64,000 bases of DNA from Phreatobacter cathodiphilus (GTDB lineage Bacteria; Pseudomonadota; Alphaproteobacteria; Rhizobiales; Phreatobacteraceae): assembly GCF_003008515.1 (NCBI RefSeq), contig NZ_CP027668.1, positions 1,728,001-1,792,000 on the forward strand, written 5' to 3'. This document shows positions 50,495-59,663 of the stretch, piece after piece (positions within the stretch are counted from its first letter, which is position 1; the number at the start of each line of letters is the position of its first letter). The notes below the pieces were generated by a model. The model did no database searches, was not told the DNA's origin, and was given only the letters and a program-made list of their open reading frames with translations. The translations under genes were made by a program, and so were the position numbers.

Positions 50495-51112
50495 ATGATC
50501 CGTCTTCACGACCATCCCCTGTCGGGGAACGGCCACAAGGTCCGCATGCTCCTGTCCATGCTGGGGCTCGCCCATGAGCACGTCTTCCGGGACGTGCCCA
50601 GCGGCCGCCCGCAGCAGGAGGAGGAATTCGCGGCACTCAATCCCCTCCTGCAGATTCCGATCCTCGAGGACGGCGGGACGGTGATCTGGGACAGCCAGGC
50701 CATCCTGGTCTATCTCGCCCGACGCTACGGGCCGGACTGGTTTCCACTGGAACCGGAGCCGGCCGCGCGCGTCGTGCAGTGGCTGTCCTTCGCCACCAAC
50801 GAGATCAACAACAGCCTCCAGCAGGCGCGACTCTATTACCTGCTCGGCGAGCACATCGACATCGAACTGATGACGCGCCGGGGCCTGCGCGTCCTCACCA
50901 TCCTCGACCGCGAACTGGCGGGGCGCTCCTGGCTGGCGGCCGACCGGGCGACCATCGCCGACCTCGCCTGCTACCCCTATGTCGGGCTCTCCCGACAGGG
51001 AAAGCTGCCGCTCGACGACTTCCGCCATGTCATCGACTGGATGGAACGGATCGAAGCCATGCCCGGCTATGTCCCCATGCCCGGGCTGCTCGGCACGCCG
51101 CCGATTCCCTGA
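50495..51112 (+). CDS. Glutathione S-transferase family protein
   Basis: The protein has 205 residues: thioredoxin-like N-domain (HDHPLSGNGHKVRMLLSMLGL, NPLLQIPILEDGG with cis-Pro, and WDSQAILVYLARRYG) and all-helical C-domain (RATIADLACYPYV). It is ten bases after the TRAP receptor gene and so probably in its transcript. It may detoxify an electrophile linked to the imported compound. Confidence 0.86.
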   Translation: MIRLHDHPLSGNGHKVRMLLSMLGLAHEHVFRDVPSGRPQQEEEFAALNPLLQIPILEDGGTVIWDSQAILVYLARRYGPDWFPLEPEPAARVVQWLSFATNEINNSLQQARLYYLLGEHIDIELMTRRGLRVLTILDRELAGRSWLAADRATIADLACYPYVGLSRQGKLPLDDFRHVIDWMERIEAMPGYVPMPGLLGTPPIP

Positions 51113-51135
51113 CCTCGCCTGGCCGACGGCGTCGC

Positions 51136-51170
51136 GGGATGCGGAGCGAGCCGAGGCCCCTCCGCGTCCC
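51136..51170. terminator. Hairpin between convergent genes
   Basis: GGGATGCGGAG (51136-51146) pairs with CTCCGCGTCCC (51160-51170), 11 pairs with one G-T wobble, loop of 13 bases. It lies between the GST stop and the end of the molybdenum hydroxylase gene and could end both transcripts, though no T-run is present. Confidence 0.5.
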
Positions 51171-51172
51171 CG

Positions 51173-53383
51173 TCAGACGGGCGGCAATCGATCGAGATAC
51201 TTGTCCATGGTGATCGGATAGTCGCGCACCCGCACGCCCGTGGCGTTGTAGAGCGCGTTGGCGACCGCGGCGCCGACCCCGCAGAGGCCGAGTTCGCCGA
51301 CGCCCTTGGCCTTCATCGGATTGGCCTTGTCGTCGGCCTCGTCGAGGAACACCACGTCCTGATGGGGAATGTCGGCATGGACCGGCACCTCGTAACCCGC
51401 GAGGTCGTGATTGACGAAGAACCCGTACCGCGTGTCCACGACCAGCTCTTCCATCAGGGCGCCGCCGACCCCCATCGTCATGGCGCCGATCACCTGGCTG
51501 CGCGCCGACACGGGATTGAGGATGCGGCCGGCGGCGCAGACCGCCAGCATGCGCCGGACGCGGGCGACGCCCGTATAGGCATCGACGCCGACCTCGACGA
51601 AATGGGCCCCGAAGGTCGAGAGCTGGTGGGTCTCGTCGAGGTCGCCGTATTCGATGCGATCCTCGCCCGAGAGGTCACCGCCGGCGGCCGCCTCGGCGAG
51701 CGCCGCCGACCGGTTGCCGCTGGTGACGCGGCCACCCGCGAACACCGCCTCCGCCGAGTTGAAGCCGAGCGCCTGCGCGACCGCCTCCCGCAGCTTCACG
51801 CAGGCCGCATAGACGCCGGAGGTGGCGTTGGCCGCGCCGAACTGCCCGCCCGAGCCGGCGGAGACCGGATAGGCGGAATCGCCGAGACGCACGGTGACGG
51901 CCCCCACGGGAACGCCCATCATCTCGGCGGCCGTCTGGGCGAGGATCGTGTAGCTGCCGGTGCCGATGTCGGTCATGTCGGTCTCGACCACCACGCCGCC
52001 GCCCCGGGTGAGCCTCACGCGCGCGCCCGATTTCATGGCGATGTGGTTGCGGAAGGCCGCGGCGACGCCCATTCCCACGAGCCATCGCCCCTCGCGCACC
52101 GAGGCCGGTTGCGGCACGCGCCGCCACCAGCCGAAGCGCCGGGCGCCGTCCTCGAGACAGCGGACGAGCTGCCGCTGCGAGAAAGGCCGCTCCGGCTTCT
52201 CGGGGTCCACCTGTGTGTCGTTGGCGATGCGGAAGGCCACCGGGTCCATGCCGAGCTTCTCGGCCATCTCGTCGACGGCGATTTCGAGGGCCATCATGCC
52301 CGGCGCCTCGCCCGGTGCGCGCATCGAATTGCCCTCCGGCAGGTCGAGGATGGCCAGCCGCAGCGCCGTCAGACGGTTGGCCCCGGCATAGAGCAGCCGC
52401 GTCTGGCTCACCGCCGCCTCGGGACCACCGTCCGGCTGGTCGCCCGAGCCGCTTTCATGGGCGATGGCGACGATCCGGCCATTCGGCTCGCAACCGATCC
52501 GGATGCGCTGGCGGGTGGCGGGACGGTGTGTCGTGTTGTTGGGGATGAGTGGCCGCGGCATGGTGACCTTCACCGGACGGCCCGCGGCCTTTGCGCCCAG
52601 CGCCGCCATCACCGCATCCGCCCTGAGAAAAAGCTTGCCGCCGAAACCGCCGCCCACATAGGGCGACCGGAAGCGGATCTTCTCCTTCGGCATTTTCAAC
52701 GTGGCCGCGAGATCGCGCCGCCCCCATGCCACCATCTGGCTCGACGTCCAGAGGGCCAGCTCGTCCCCGTCCCAGGAGGCGATGGAAGCGAAGGGCTCCA
52801 TCATCGCGTGGCTCTGGTCGGGCGTGGCGTATTGCGCGTCGAGCGTGACGGCCGCAGCCGCGAAGGCCTCCTCGAAGCGGCCGACGCGCTGCTCCTCGTC
52901 GGCCGGCGCGGCGTTGGCATCGGTGCAGGGCTCGGCCTCGGCGAGTGCCTCGGCGAGGTCGAAGTGCCCCTCGTCGGTGGCATAGTCCACCCGGACGAGC
53001 CGGGCGGCGTGTCGCGCCTCTTCAAACGTCTCGGCCACCACCACGGCGATCGCCTGATGGTAGTGGTCGATCTCGGGCCCGCCCATCAGCTTGACGGTAT
53101 TGGTCTTCCCCTTGCCGAGCTCGCCCGCCTCGCCGGCCGATACGACTGCGAGCACGCCCGGCGCGGCGCGGGCCGCGTCGAGATCGATCCGCAGGATCCG
53201 GCCCTTGGCGATGGTGGCGGGCACGATCTCGCCATAGGCGAGGTCGTCGAGGCCCTCATGGTGTTCGGCGGCATAGGGCGCGCGGCCCGTCACCTTCAGG
53301 GGGCCTTCGACGCGGGTGTGCGGCCGGCCCACCACCGTCATGGCGTCGATCGGATTGTGGGTGGCGGGCTCCGAGAACTTCAT
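51173..53383 (-). CDS. paoC: Molybdopterin-binding subunit of a PaoC-type aldehyde oxidoreductase (set 1)
   Basis: The protein has 736 residues, the molybdenum cofactor subunit of the xanthine oxidase family. Cofactor segments are [29 protein letters not shown] and [14 protein letters not shown]. The general-base glutamate is E697 in [10 protein letters not shown]. The gene is the last of the long leftward operon and overlaps the FAD subunit gene by four bases. Together with the next two genes it makes an alpha-beta-gamma enzyme like E. coli PaoABC, which oxidises aromatic aldehydes. Substrate here is unproven. Confidence 0.87.
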   Translation of the reverse strand: MKFSEPATHNPIDAMTVVGRPHTRVEGPLKVTGRAPYAAEHHEGLDDLAYGEIVPATIAKGRILRIDLDAARAAPGVLAVVSAGEAGELGKGKTNTVKLMGGPEIDHYHQAIAVVVAETFEEARHAARLVRVDYATDEGHFDLAEALAEAEPCTDANAAPADEEQRVGRFEEAFAAAAVTLDAQYATPDQSHAMMEPFASIASWDGDELALWTSSQMVAWGRRDLAATLKMPKEKIRFRSPYVGGGFGGKLFLRADAVMAALGAKAAGRPVKVTMPRPLIPNNTTHRPATRQRIRIGCEPNGRIVAIAHESGSGDQPDGGPEAAVSQTRLLYAGANRLTALRLAILDLPEGNSMRAPGEAPGMMALEIAVDEMAEKLGMDPVAFRIANDTQVDPEKPERPFSQRQLVRCLEDGARRFGWWRRVPQPASVREGRWLVGMGVAAAFRNHIAMKSGARVRLTRGGGVVVETDMTDIGTGSYTILAQTAAEMMGVPVGAVTVRLGDSAYPVSAGSGGQFGAANATSGVYAACVKLREAVAQALGFNSAEAVFAGGRVTSGNRSAALAEAAAGGDLSGEDRIEYGDLDETHQLSTFGAHFVEVGVDAYTGVARVRRMLAVCAAGRILNPVSARSQVIGAMTMGVGGALMEELVVDTRYGFFVNHDLAGYEVPVHADIPHQDVVFLDEADDKANPMKAKGVGELGLCGVGAAVANALYNATGVRVRDYPITMDKYLDRLPPV

Positions 53384-54336
53384 GCGTCACCCCTGGTCTG
53401 CGCGATGATGGAAGCCAGTGCCCGGGTCGCGAGCGGGATCTTGAAGGCGTTCTCCGCGGTGGGCGTCGCTCCGGCGAAGGCGCGCGCCGTCACCGCTGCG
53501 GCGCCTTGCGGCAGCAGGGCCTCGGCCTCTTCGACCCGCCAGGGTTTCGACGCGACGCCGCCGAACGCGACCCGGCCCGTGCCGTCCGGCTGGATCACCG
53601 CCGCGACCGAAACGAGGGCGAAGGCATAGGACGCGCGGTCGCGGACTTTTTCATAGGCATGGCGGCCACCGAGAGGCGGCGGCAGGACGACGGCGGTGAT
53701 GAGCTCGCCCGGTCGCAGCGTCGTTTCCACATGCGGCGTCTCGCCCCAGGCGCGGTGGAATTCGGCGATGGGGATGGCGCGGCGCTCTCCCGACCCGGCG
53801 ACGGTCTCGACCACGGCGTCGAGGAGCCGCAGGGCGATGGGCATGTCGCCGGGAAATGTCGCAATGCATGCGTCCGAGACCGCGATGACCCCGAGCTGGC
53901 GCGAGGCGCCGCCGATGGCGGCACAGCCGGCGCCCGGCCGGCGTTTGTTGCAGGGCATGGCCGTGTCGTAGAAATAGCCGCAGCGCGTCCGCTGCAGGAG
54001 GTTGCCCGCCGTGGTCGCCTTGTTGCGGAGCTGGCCGGAGGCACCGGCCAGGATGGCGCGGGCGAGGACGGCGTAATCGCGCCGAACGCGCCGGTCGGCG
54101 GCGAGCGCCGTGTTGGTGACCAGCGCACCGATGCGAAGGCCCCCCTCGCCCGTCGGCTCGATCGCATCAAGGCCGAGATCCTGGACGTCGACGAGATGGG
54201 TCGGGGTCTCGATCTCCAGCTTCATGAGATCGAGAAGATTGGTGCCCCCGGCGAGGAAGCGGGCACCGGGCCTATCCGCCACCGCCCGGGCGGCGGACAC
54301 GAGGTCGGTGGGGCGTTCGTAGGTGAAGGACCTCAT
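53380..54336 (-). CDS. paoB: FAD subunit with extra [4Fe-4S] site (PaoB-like, set 1)
   Basis: The protein has 318 residues. The FAD contacts are in [15 protein letters not shown] and [18 protein letters not shown]. It has the cysteine insertion of PaoB-type subunits (C119, C129, C138, C157: [20 protein letters not shown]), which in PaoB holds a [4Fe-4S] cluster. The C-terminal CO-dehydrogenase-like domain follows. ATG at 54336 was chosen by homology ([12 protein letters not shown]); the upstream extension overlaps the iron-sulfur gene. Confidence 0.87.
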   Translation of the reverse strand: MRSFTYERPTDLVSAARAVADRPGARFLAGGTNLLDLMKLEIETPTHLVDVQDLGLDAIEPTGEGGLRIGALVTNTALAADRRVRRDYAVLARAILAGASGQLRNKATTAGNLLQRTRCGYFYDTAMPCNKRRPGAGCAAIGGASRQLGVIAVSDACIATFPGDMPIALRLLDAVVETVAGSGERRAIPIAEFHRAWGETPHVETTLRPGELITAVVLPPPLGGRHAYEKVRDRASYAFALVSVAAVIQPDGTGRVAFGGVASKPWRVEEAEALLPQGAAAVTARAFAGATPTAENAFKIPLATRALASIIAQTRGDA

Positions 54337-54854
54337 CGCCCGCCCCCGGCCACCGCGGCCATGGCCTCGGCGAGGTTGGAATAGGCGCCGCACCGGCAGA
54401 TGTTGCCGCTCATCCGCTCCCGCAGCTCATCCGGCGTCGCCTCGGCCGCGCGCGACAGGTCCGATTGAACGTGGCTGGGGATGTCCGAGGCGATCTCGTC
54501 GAGAACGGCAACGGCCGAGCAGATCTGCCCCGGCGTACAATAGCCGCACTGGTAGGCGTCATGCGCCACGAAGGCGGCCTGCATGGGGTGGAGGGCCTCC
54601 GGCGTGCCCAACCCCTCGATGGTGGTGACGATGTCGCCCTCGTGCTGGAGGGCCAGGCTGAGGCAGGCATTGATGCGAGCACCATTGACGATGACCGTGC
54701 AGGCGCCGCACTGGCCGTGGTCGCAGCCCTTCTTGGTGCCGGTGAGGTGCAAGTGCTCGCGCAGGGCGTCCAGCAGGGTCGTGCGAGGATCGAGGCTCAG
54801 CTCGACCGGTGAGCCGTTCACCATGAACCGCACAGGCATCGTCGTTGAAGCCAC
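54333..54854 (-). CDS. paoA: [2Fe-2S] subunit without signal peptide (PaoA-like, set 1)
   Basis: The protein has 173 residues. The first cluster motif is [24 protein letters not shown] (C44, C49, C52, C64), split here by only conserved residues; the second is QCGYCTPGQ with ICRCGAY. From [21 protein letters not shown] on, it is very close to E. coli PaoA, but the Tat signal of PaoA is missing, so the enzyme should stay in the cytoplasm. The GTG at 54854 is favoured by GGAGG seven bases upstream; ATG at 54839 is also possible. Confidence 0.87.
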   Translation of the reverse strand: MASTTMPVRFMVNGSPVELSLDPRTTLLDALREHLHLTGTKKGCDHGQCGACTVIVNGARINACLSLALQHEGDIVTTIEGLGTPEALHPMQAAFVAHDAYQCGYCTPGQICSAVAVLDEIASDIPSHVQSDLSRAAEATPDELRERMSGNICRCGAYSNLAEAMAAVAGGGR

Positions 54855-55055
54855 GTCGTCGCCTCCTCGGCGGGTCGAGAGTTGGACATCGAGCGCCGCC
54901 GGTGAGAGGCGCGAAGGACCAGCGATGAACGTGTGAAGCCGCGGAAGGTTGCGAAGATCGCACCGGCATGTCGCGCGGGCCGGCACGGACATCGGCCGCC
55001 GGACAGGGGCTGCGGGCCGGCCGGACCCGGTCTCGACGAGGGAGCCCGGCGGGCA

Positions 55056-55071
55056 CGGCCGCCGACGGCCG
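55056..55071 (-). terminator. Small hairpin downstream of the OsmC-like gene
   Basis: CGGCCG (55056-55061) and CGGCCG (55066-55071) flank a four-base loop in the 228-base gap between the OsmC-like gene and set 1. It may give partial termination, so set 1 could be expressed less than set 2. I see no clear second promoter in this gap. Confidence 0.35.
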
Positions 55072-55082
55072 CACCGCGGGCG

Positions 55083-55493
55083 TCAATCCCCGCCGTGGAA
55101 CGCGACCGGTACGCCCCGGGCGATCGAGTTGCTGACGGTCGATGTCGCCCGCGCCCGCGCCACCAGACCGGCGACATCCGCGCCGGGATCCGCCGGAGTG
55201 ACCTTCACATCGACCGTCACCGCAGACACCAGCAGCGGTTCCCCGTCGAAAACGGCCGTCACCTCCACGTCCACCGAGGCGATCTCGATCCCCATCTCCG
55301 CGGCGACATAGTGCAGATCGTTGCAGAAGCAACCGCCGATGGCCATGGCGAGCAGTTGCCCGCCGTTGAAGCCGAGCCCGAGCCCGCCGGCCTTGCCCGG
55401 GGGGCGATCGACGACGACCGTATGGGTGCCCGCAACGCCGATGGCGGCTTGCGTCCCGGGAATGCTGCGAAACGTCACCGACATCTCAGCCAT
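55083..55493 (-). CDS. OsmC-family protein lacking the second redox cysteine
   Basis: The protein has 136 residues of the OsmC/Ohr fold: LGLGFNGGQLLAMAIGGCFCNDLHYVAAEMGIEI is the central-helix region with C55 and C57. The second, peroxide-resolving cysteine of OsmC and Ohr, normally near the start of the C-terminal helix, is replaced in TSTVSNSI, so a normal two-cysteine peroxidase cycle is unlikely. ATG at 55493 has GGAGG six bases before it. It lies between two molybdenum hydroxylases that can make hydrogen peroxide or reactive aldehydes, which may explain its place. Confidence 0.8.
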   Translation of the reverse strand: MAEMSVTFRSIPGTQAAIGVAGTHTVVVDRPPGKAGGLGLGFNGGQLLAMAIGGCFCNDLHYVAAEMGIEIASVDVEVTAVFDGEPLLVSAVTVDVKVTPADPGADVAGLVARARATSTVSNSIARGVPVAFHGGD

Positions 55494-55594
55494 GGCCGCC
55501 TCCAGGGCGACAGTGTCGACGCCAGGAGGAGCCGGGGCAATCGGAAACTGCGGCGGGGCAGAGGCCGAGGACGCGCCTGTGAGGTGTCGCCCCG

Positions 55595-57790
55595 CTAAAC
55601 CGAGACGATCCTGGCCGGGGTGATCGGCAGATCGCGAAAACGCTGGCCCGTCGCGTTGAAGGCGGCATTGGCGACGGCGGCGGCGAGGCCCGGCACGCCG
55701 ATCTCGCCGAGGCCTCGGGCGCCGAACTGATTGAGGTCCGGATCCGGGCTGTCGATGAAGATCACGTCGATCGGGGGAATGTCCGCATGCACGGGCACGG
55801 CATAGTCGGCGAGGTTGTCGCCGATGACGCGGTGGCGGGTCGGATGAAATTCGGCGGCCTCCATGAGCGCCATGCCGAGGCCGAAGATGATGCCGCCCCT
55901 GATCTGGCTCGTCGCGGTGGTCGGATTGATGATCTTGCCGCAATCGAGCGCGCTGACGACGCGGGAGACACGCAGGCGCCCGAGCCGCTCGTCGATGCGC
56001 ACCTCGACGAAATGGGCGCCGAAGGAATAGTAGCTACGGTCCTTGCGGGTCTCGGCCATGCCCGTCGACGTGCCTTCGGCCGTCAACTCGGCCAGTCCGG
56101 CGGCCTGAAGCACAGCCATCGGCGAGCGGTTCGATGCGGCGGGCAGGTCATTGTCGAGAGCCAGGCGGGACAGTGTCTCACGCAGGACCTCGCAGGCCTT
56201 CGCCGCCGCCGGCAGGAGGCTCGCCGTGGATTTGGAACGGCCGGCCGTCGGTGCCGCCGGCAGACTGGAATCGCCGAGGCGCACCGTGATGTCTTCGACG
56301 GGATGGCCGAACTGGTCCGCCACCGTCTGCGCCAGGATGGTGCGCATGCCGGTGCCGATGTCGGTGGCCGACGTCTCGACCACGAGGGGGCCCTCCCCGC
56401 TCAGGCGCAGCCTGACGGTGGCCGGCAGGGCCGGCGCGGGATAGGCGGTGGTCGCCATGCCGTAGCCGACCAGCACGTCCCCGTCGCGCATCGTGCGGGG
56501 TTCCGGCAGATCGGCCGGCCAGCCGAAAGCCGCGGCGCCCTGCGCGTAGCAGGCGAGCAGGTGGTTCGATGACCAGTCGCGGTGGTGATGGGGATCGCGG
56601 GCCGCGAAGTTGCGGCGGCGCAACTCCAGCGGATTGATGCCGAGCTGGAAGGCGAGTTCGTCCAGCGCGCATTCCACGGCGAAGGAGCCGGGCGTCTCCC
56701 CCGGCGCCCGGAAGGGCGTCGGGCTCGCAATGGCCTTGCGGGCGACGTGGTGGGTCACCTCCAGCGCCGGCGTGTCGTAGAGGAGCAGCGTATTGAGGCC
56801 GCAGGGCTCGAAGAAATGACCCCGCATGGAGGTGGGCACATAGGAGACGTGACGCAGGCCCTGCAGCCGCCCCTCGCCGTCGCTCGCCAGCTCGATCGCC
56901 TGCTCCGTCTCGGAGCGATGGCCGGAGGCGACCGCCATGTCGGCGCGCGTCAGCTGCAGGCGAACGGGCCGGCCGAGGTGGCGGGCGATATGGGCGGCGA
57001 GCGCCTGGTGCGGCCACATCTGGTTCTTGCCGCCGAAACCGCCGCCGACATAGGCCGCATCGACCCGCACCGTGTCGGGCGGGACCTCGAGCGACGCAGC
57101 GATATAGTCCCGCGCGGCCATCGCCCCTTGCGTCGAATCGTGGACGGTCACCGTGTCGCCGCCCCAGACGGCGACCGTCGCCGAGGGCTCCATCGGATGA
57201 TGCAGATGCATCGGCGTGCGGAAGGTCTCGGCGAGAGCCGCGCCCGGATGCTCCGGCCAGTCGCCGCGGCGGACCTGCATCTCCGCGGCGAAGAAGAATC
57301 CGGGTTCGAGAAAGACGTCGCTGGCGGGCACGGGATGGACGGACGACCCGGCCTGCCGCACCTGCGGCCGGATGAGGAGCGTCGCCTGCCTGGCCGCTTC
57401 GAGCGATGCGGCGGCGACGACGGCGATCCACTGGCCGGCGAAGACGATTTCCGGCCCGCCGAGGGGCCAGTAAGGCGGCGGTGGGAGAGGTTCGACGGCG
57501 GCCAGGGCGGTGCGCCCCAGCGCCTCGCCGCTCATCGCCATGACCTCGGGGCTTGGCCGCCAGTCCAGGAGTTCGGCCGCGTTCTCGTGGGTATAGACCG
57601 CCACGACGCCGGGAACGGCCAGGGCCTCGCCGATGTCGATGGCGGTGATCGTCCCGGCGGCGACGGGGCTGCGCACCGCGAAAGCATAGAGCTGGCCATC
57701 GGGCCTGCGATCGGCGGCATAGGCCGCCCGGCCCGTCACCTTGTCGACGCCGTCGATGCGACTGCGGGGCGTGCCGATCTGCTTCAGCAT
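55595..57790 (-). CDS. Molybdopterin-binding subunit of xanthine-oxidase-family enzyme (set 2)
   Basis: The protein has 731 residues and is a paralogue of the subunit at 51173. Cofactor segments are GGGFGGKNQMWPHQALAA, FRAPGETPGSFAVE and the glutamate E696 in RGLGEIGVPG. The middle differs clearly from set 1 and lacks long stretches of identity, so the two are not a recent duplication. It overlaps the FAD gene upstream by seven bases. Confidence 0.86.
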   Translation of the reverse strand: MLKQIGTPRSRIDGVDKVTGRAAYAADRRPDGQLYAFAVRSPVAAGTITAIDIGEALAVPGVVAVYTHENAAELLDWRPSPEVMAMSGEALGRTALAAVEPLPPPPYWPLGGPEIVFAGQWIAVVAAASLEAARQATLLIRPQVRQAGSSVHPVPASDVFLEPGFFFAAEMQVRRGDWPEHPGAALAETFRTPMHLHHPMEPSATVAVWGGDTVTVHDSTQGAMAARDYIAASLEVPPDTVRVDAAYVGGGFGGKNQMWPHQALAAHIARHLGRPVRLQLTRADMAVASGHRSETEQAIELASDGEGRLQGLRHVSYVPTSMRGHFFEPCGLNTLLLYDTPALEVTHHVARKAIASPTPFRAPGETPGSFAVECALDELAFQLGINPLELRRRNFAARDPHHHRDWSSNHLLACYAQGAAAFGWPADLPEPRTMRDGDVLVGYGMATTAYPAPALPATVRLRLSGEGPLVVETSATDIGTGMRTILAQTVADQFGHPVEDITVRLGDSSLPAAPTAGRSKSTASLLPAAAKACEVLRETLSRLALDNDLPAASNRSPMAVLQAAGLAELTAEGTSTGMAETRKDRSYYSFGAHFVEVRIDERLGRLRVSRVVSALDCGKIINPTTATSQIRGGIIFGLGMALMEAAEFHPTRHRVIGDNLADYAVPVHADIPPIDVIFIDSPDPDLNQFGARGLGEIGVPGLAAAVANAAFNATGQRFRDLPITPARIVSV

Positions 57791-58761
57791 GGCAGGCTCC
57801 GCGTCAGCATGTGATGGACGGCGCCGCGTGCCAGATCGAGCTTGTAGCGATTGTCCGCCGTCGGGCGTGCGGGCGCGAGGAGCGCGTCGCAGAAGCGGTC
57901 GATGGACGCCTCTCCCAGAGCCTGGCCGAGGAGCAGCCTCTCCGCCCGGCGGTCGCGCCAGGGCACCGTGCCGAGCCCGCCGAGGGCGATCGCCACCTCC
58001 GCCACCACGCCGCCCTCCAGCCTGACCGCGCCGGCCACCGAGGCGCTGGCGAATTCATAGGACGCGCGGCCGCGCAGCTTCAGATAGGCCGAGCGGGCCG
58101 CGAGCGCGGTCGCCGGGACATCGAGGTGGATGATCAGTTCACCCGGCTGCACGACGGTCTCGATGGCGGGCGTGTCGCCGGGAAGGCGGTAGAATGCGGC
58201 GATCGGCACGTGCCGGACGCCCTGCGGGCTCGCGATGGCGACGGTCGCGTCGAGGGCGAGCAGCGCCACGGCGACGTCGGAGGGGCTGACCGCGATGCAG
58301 TGGTCACTGGTGCCCAGCACGGCATGGTGGGCGTTCGCCCCCTCGTGGGCCGGACATCCGGAGCCCGGGACGCGCTTGTTGCAGGGCCAGTCGTGGGAGC
58401 GGAAGTAGGCGCAGCGGGTGCGTTGCATGAGGTTGCCGCCCATGGAGGCGGCGTTGCGGATCTGCCCGGAGGCGCCCGAGAGCAGAGCCTCGGAGAGCGC
58501 CGGACACTGTCCCTGCACGATGGGATCGCGGGCCACGGCGCTGTTGCTGGCGAGGGCGCCGATGCGCAGGGTCGCCGCCTCCAGCGCGATGCCGTCGAGG
58601 GGCAGCGTGCCGATGTCGACGAGCAGACCCGGTGCCTCCACGCCGAGCTTCATCAGGTCGACGAGCGTAGTGCCGCCGGCGAGCGCGCGCGCGTCGGGAC
58701 GGGCCAGCAGCGCAAGGGCTTCGTCCATCGAGGCGGCGCGGTGGAACTCAAACGGGCGCAT
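57784..58761 (-). CDS. FAD subunit with extra [4Fe-4S] site (set 2)
   Basis: The protein has 325 residues with ALAGGTTLVDLMKLG and IRNAASMGGNLMQRTRC as FAD segments, and cysteines C117, C127, C136 and C155 with the same spacing as in set 1 (RCAYFRSHDWPCNKRVPGSGC, DHC). It pairs with the iron-sulfur subunit at 58748 (14-base overlap) and the large subunit at 55595. Confidence 0.87.
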   Translation of the reverse strand: MRPFEFHRAASMDEALALLARPDARALAGGTTLVDLMKLGVEAPGLLVDIGTLPLDGIALEAATLRIGALASNSAVARDPIVQGQCPALSEALLSGASGQIRNAASMGGNLMQRTRCAYFRSHDWPCNKRVPGSGCPAHEGANAHHAVLGTSDHCIAVSPSDVAVALLALDATVAIASPQGVRHVPIAAFYRLPGDTPAIETVVQPGELIIHLDVPATALAARSAYLKLRGRASYEFASASVAGAVRLEGGVVAEVAIALGGLGTVPWRDRRAERLLLGQALGEASIDRFCDALLAPARPTADNRYKLDLARGAVHHMLTRSLPC

Positions 58762-59251
58762 GGGCCCTCGCGTCCAGCTCGGCCTTCACGTCCATGATCG
58801 CCTCGACGATGCCGTGGTAGGCGCCGCAGCGGCAGAGATTGCCGCTCATCTGCTCGCGGACCGCCTCGCGCGTGGTCACCGTCGAATCGGCGATCAACTC
58901 CAGCGCGGACATGATCTGGCCCGGCGTGCAGTAGCCGCACTGCAGCGCGTCGTGGCGGATGAAGGCCTCCTGCAGCGGATGCAGCGCGCCGGGCGCGCCG
59001 ACACCCTCGATGGTCAGGATGGAGCGGCCTTCGGTCGTTGCCGCCAGGGTGAGACAGGAGAGGATGCGTCGGCCGTCGACGAGCACCGTGCAGGCACCGC
59101 ACTGGCCGTGGTCGCATCCCTTCTTGGTGCCGGTGAGGAGCAGGTCTTCGCGCAGCAGGTCGAGGAGCGTGCGGCGGATGTCGGCCGTGACCGTCACGGA
59201 CCGTCCGTTGACGACGGCGGTCACGGTCATCGTCGGGCTGGCGCTGTCCAT
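58748..59251 (-). CDS. [2Fe-2S] subunit (set 2)
   Basis: The protein has 167 residues with the two cluster motifs [24 protein letters not shown] and [17 protein letters not shown]. No signal peptide. The ATG at 59251 is preceded by GAGG six bases upstream. It starts the first hydroxylase of the operon, 83 bases after the 84-residue protein gene. Confidence 0.87.
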   Translation of the reverse strand: MDSASPTMTVTAVVNGRSVTVTADIRRTLLDLLREDLLLTGTKKGCDHGQCGACTVLVDGRRILSCLTLAATTEGRSILTIEGVGAPGALHPLQEAFIRHDALQCGYCTPGQIMSALELIADSTVTTREAVREQMSGNLCRCGAYHGIVEAIMDVKAELDARAHAPV

Positions 59252-59334
59252 CGGAAACCTCGCGGGTGTCGGGCGCAGGGCCCGGGTCGGCGAAGGGAAT
59301 GCGGAAGGCGCGGGGGGCGCCCTCCGCGGGTCGA

Positions 59335-59589
59335 TCAGTCGATCAGCATGCCGGCGCTGCGCAGGCGCGTCTTCATGTCTTCGAGGCTGCCTTCGTATTC
59401 CCAGGTCTGGACCGTCTCGTGCGGGCATTCGATGAAGATGTAGGTCTCCGTGAAGGAGAGGATCCGGTCGATGCGGATGACCTTCTCGACGAACTCGGTG
59501 TTCGGCATCTTCTCGGTGACGATCTTGTTGTCGTCGTCATAGCCCAGATAGACCTTCTCGGGCCGAACCCGGGCGGTGAGGTATTTCAT
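59335..59589 (-). CDS. Unknown 84-residue protein
   Basis: I recognise no family. The protein is soluble-looking and acidic-basic mixed, begins MKYLTARVRPEKVYLGYDDD and contains a beta-rich middle (IRIDRILSFTETYIFIECPH) with one cysteine, ending in a short helix (SLEDMKTRLRSAGMLID). An AAAGGA lies eight bases before the ATG. It sits between the ABC permeases and the hydroxylase subunits in the place where ATPase genes would be expected, and it probably belongs with the enzyme or its substrate. Confidence 0.65.
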   Translation of the reverse strand: MKYLTARVRPEKVYLGYDDDNKIVTEKMPNTEFVEKVIRIDRILSFTETYIFIECPHETVQTWEYEGSLEDMKTRLRSAGMLID

Positions 59590-59663
59590 CGTCTTTCCTT
59601 TCAGGGATATCTCGCGATGCGGGATGAGGGCAAAGGCGGATGTCATGCCCGCCGGGGAGGTGA

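Noticed and set aside
51173-57790. The two molybdenum hydroxylase sets considered as a recent tandem duplication
   Set aside because: The subunits share motifs but differ throughout the rest of the sequence, so they are old paralogues.
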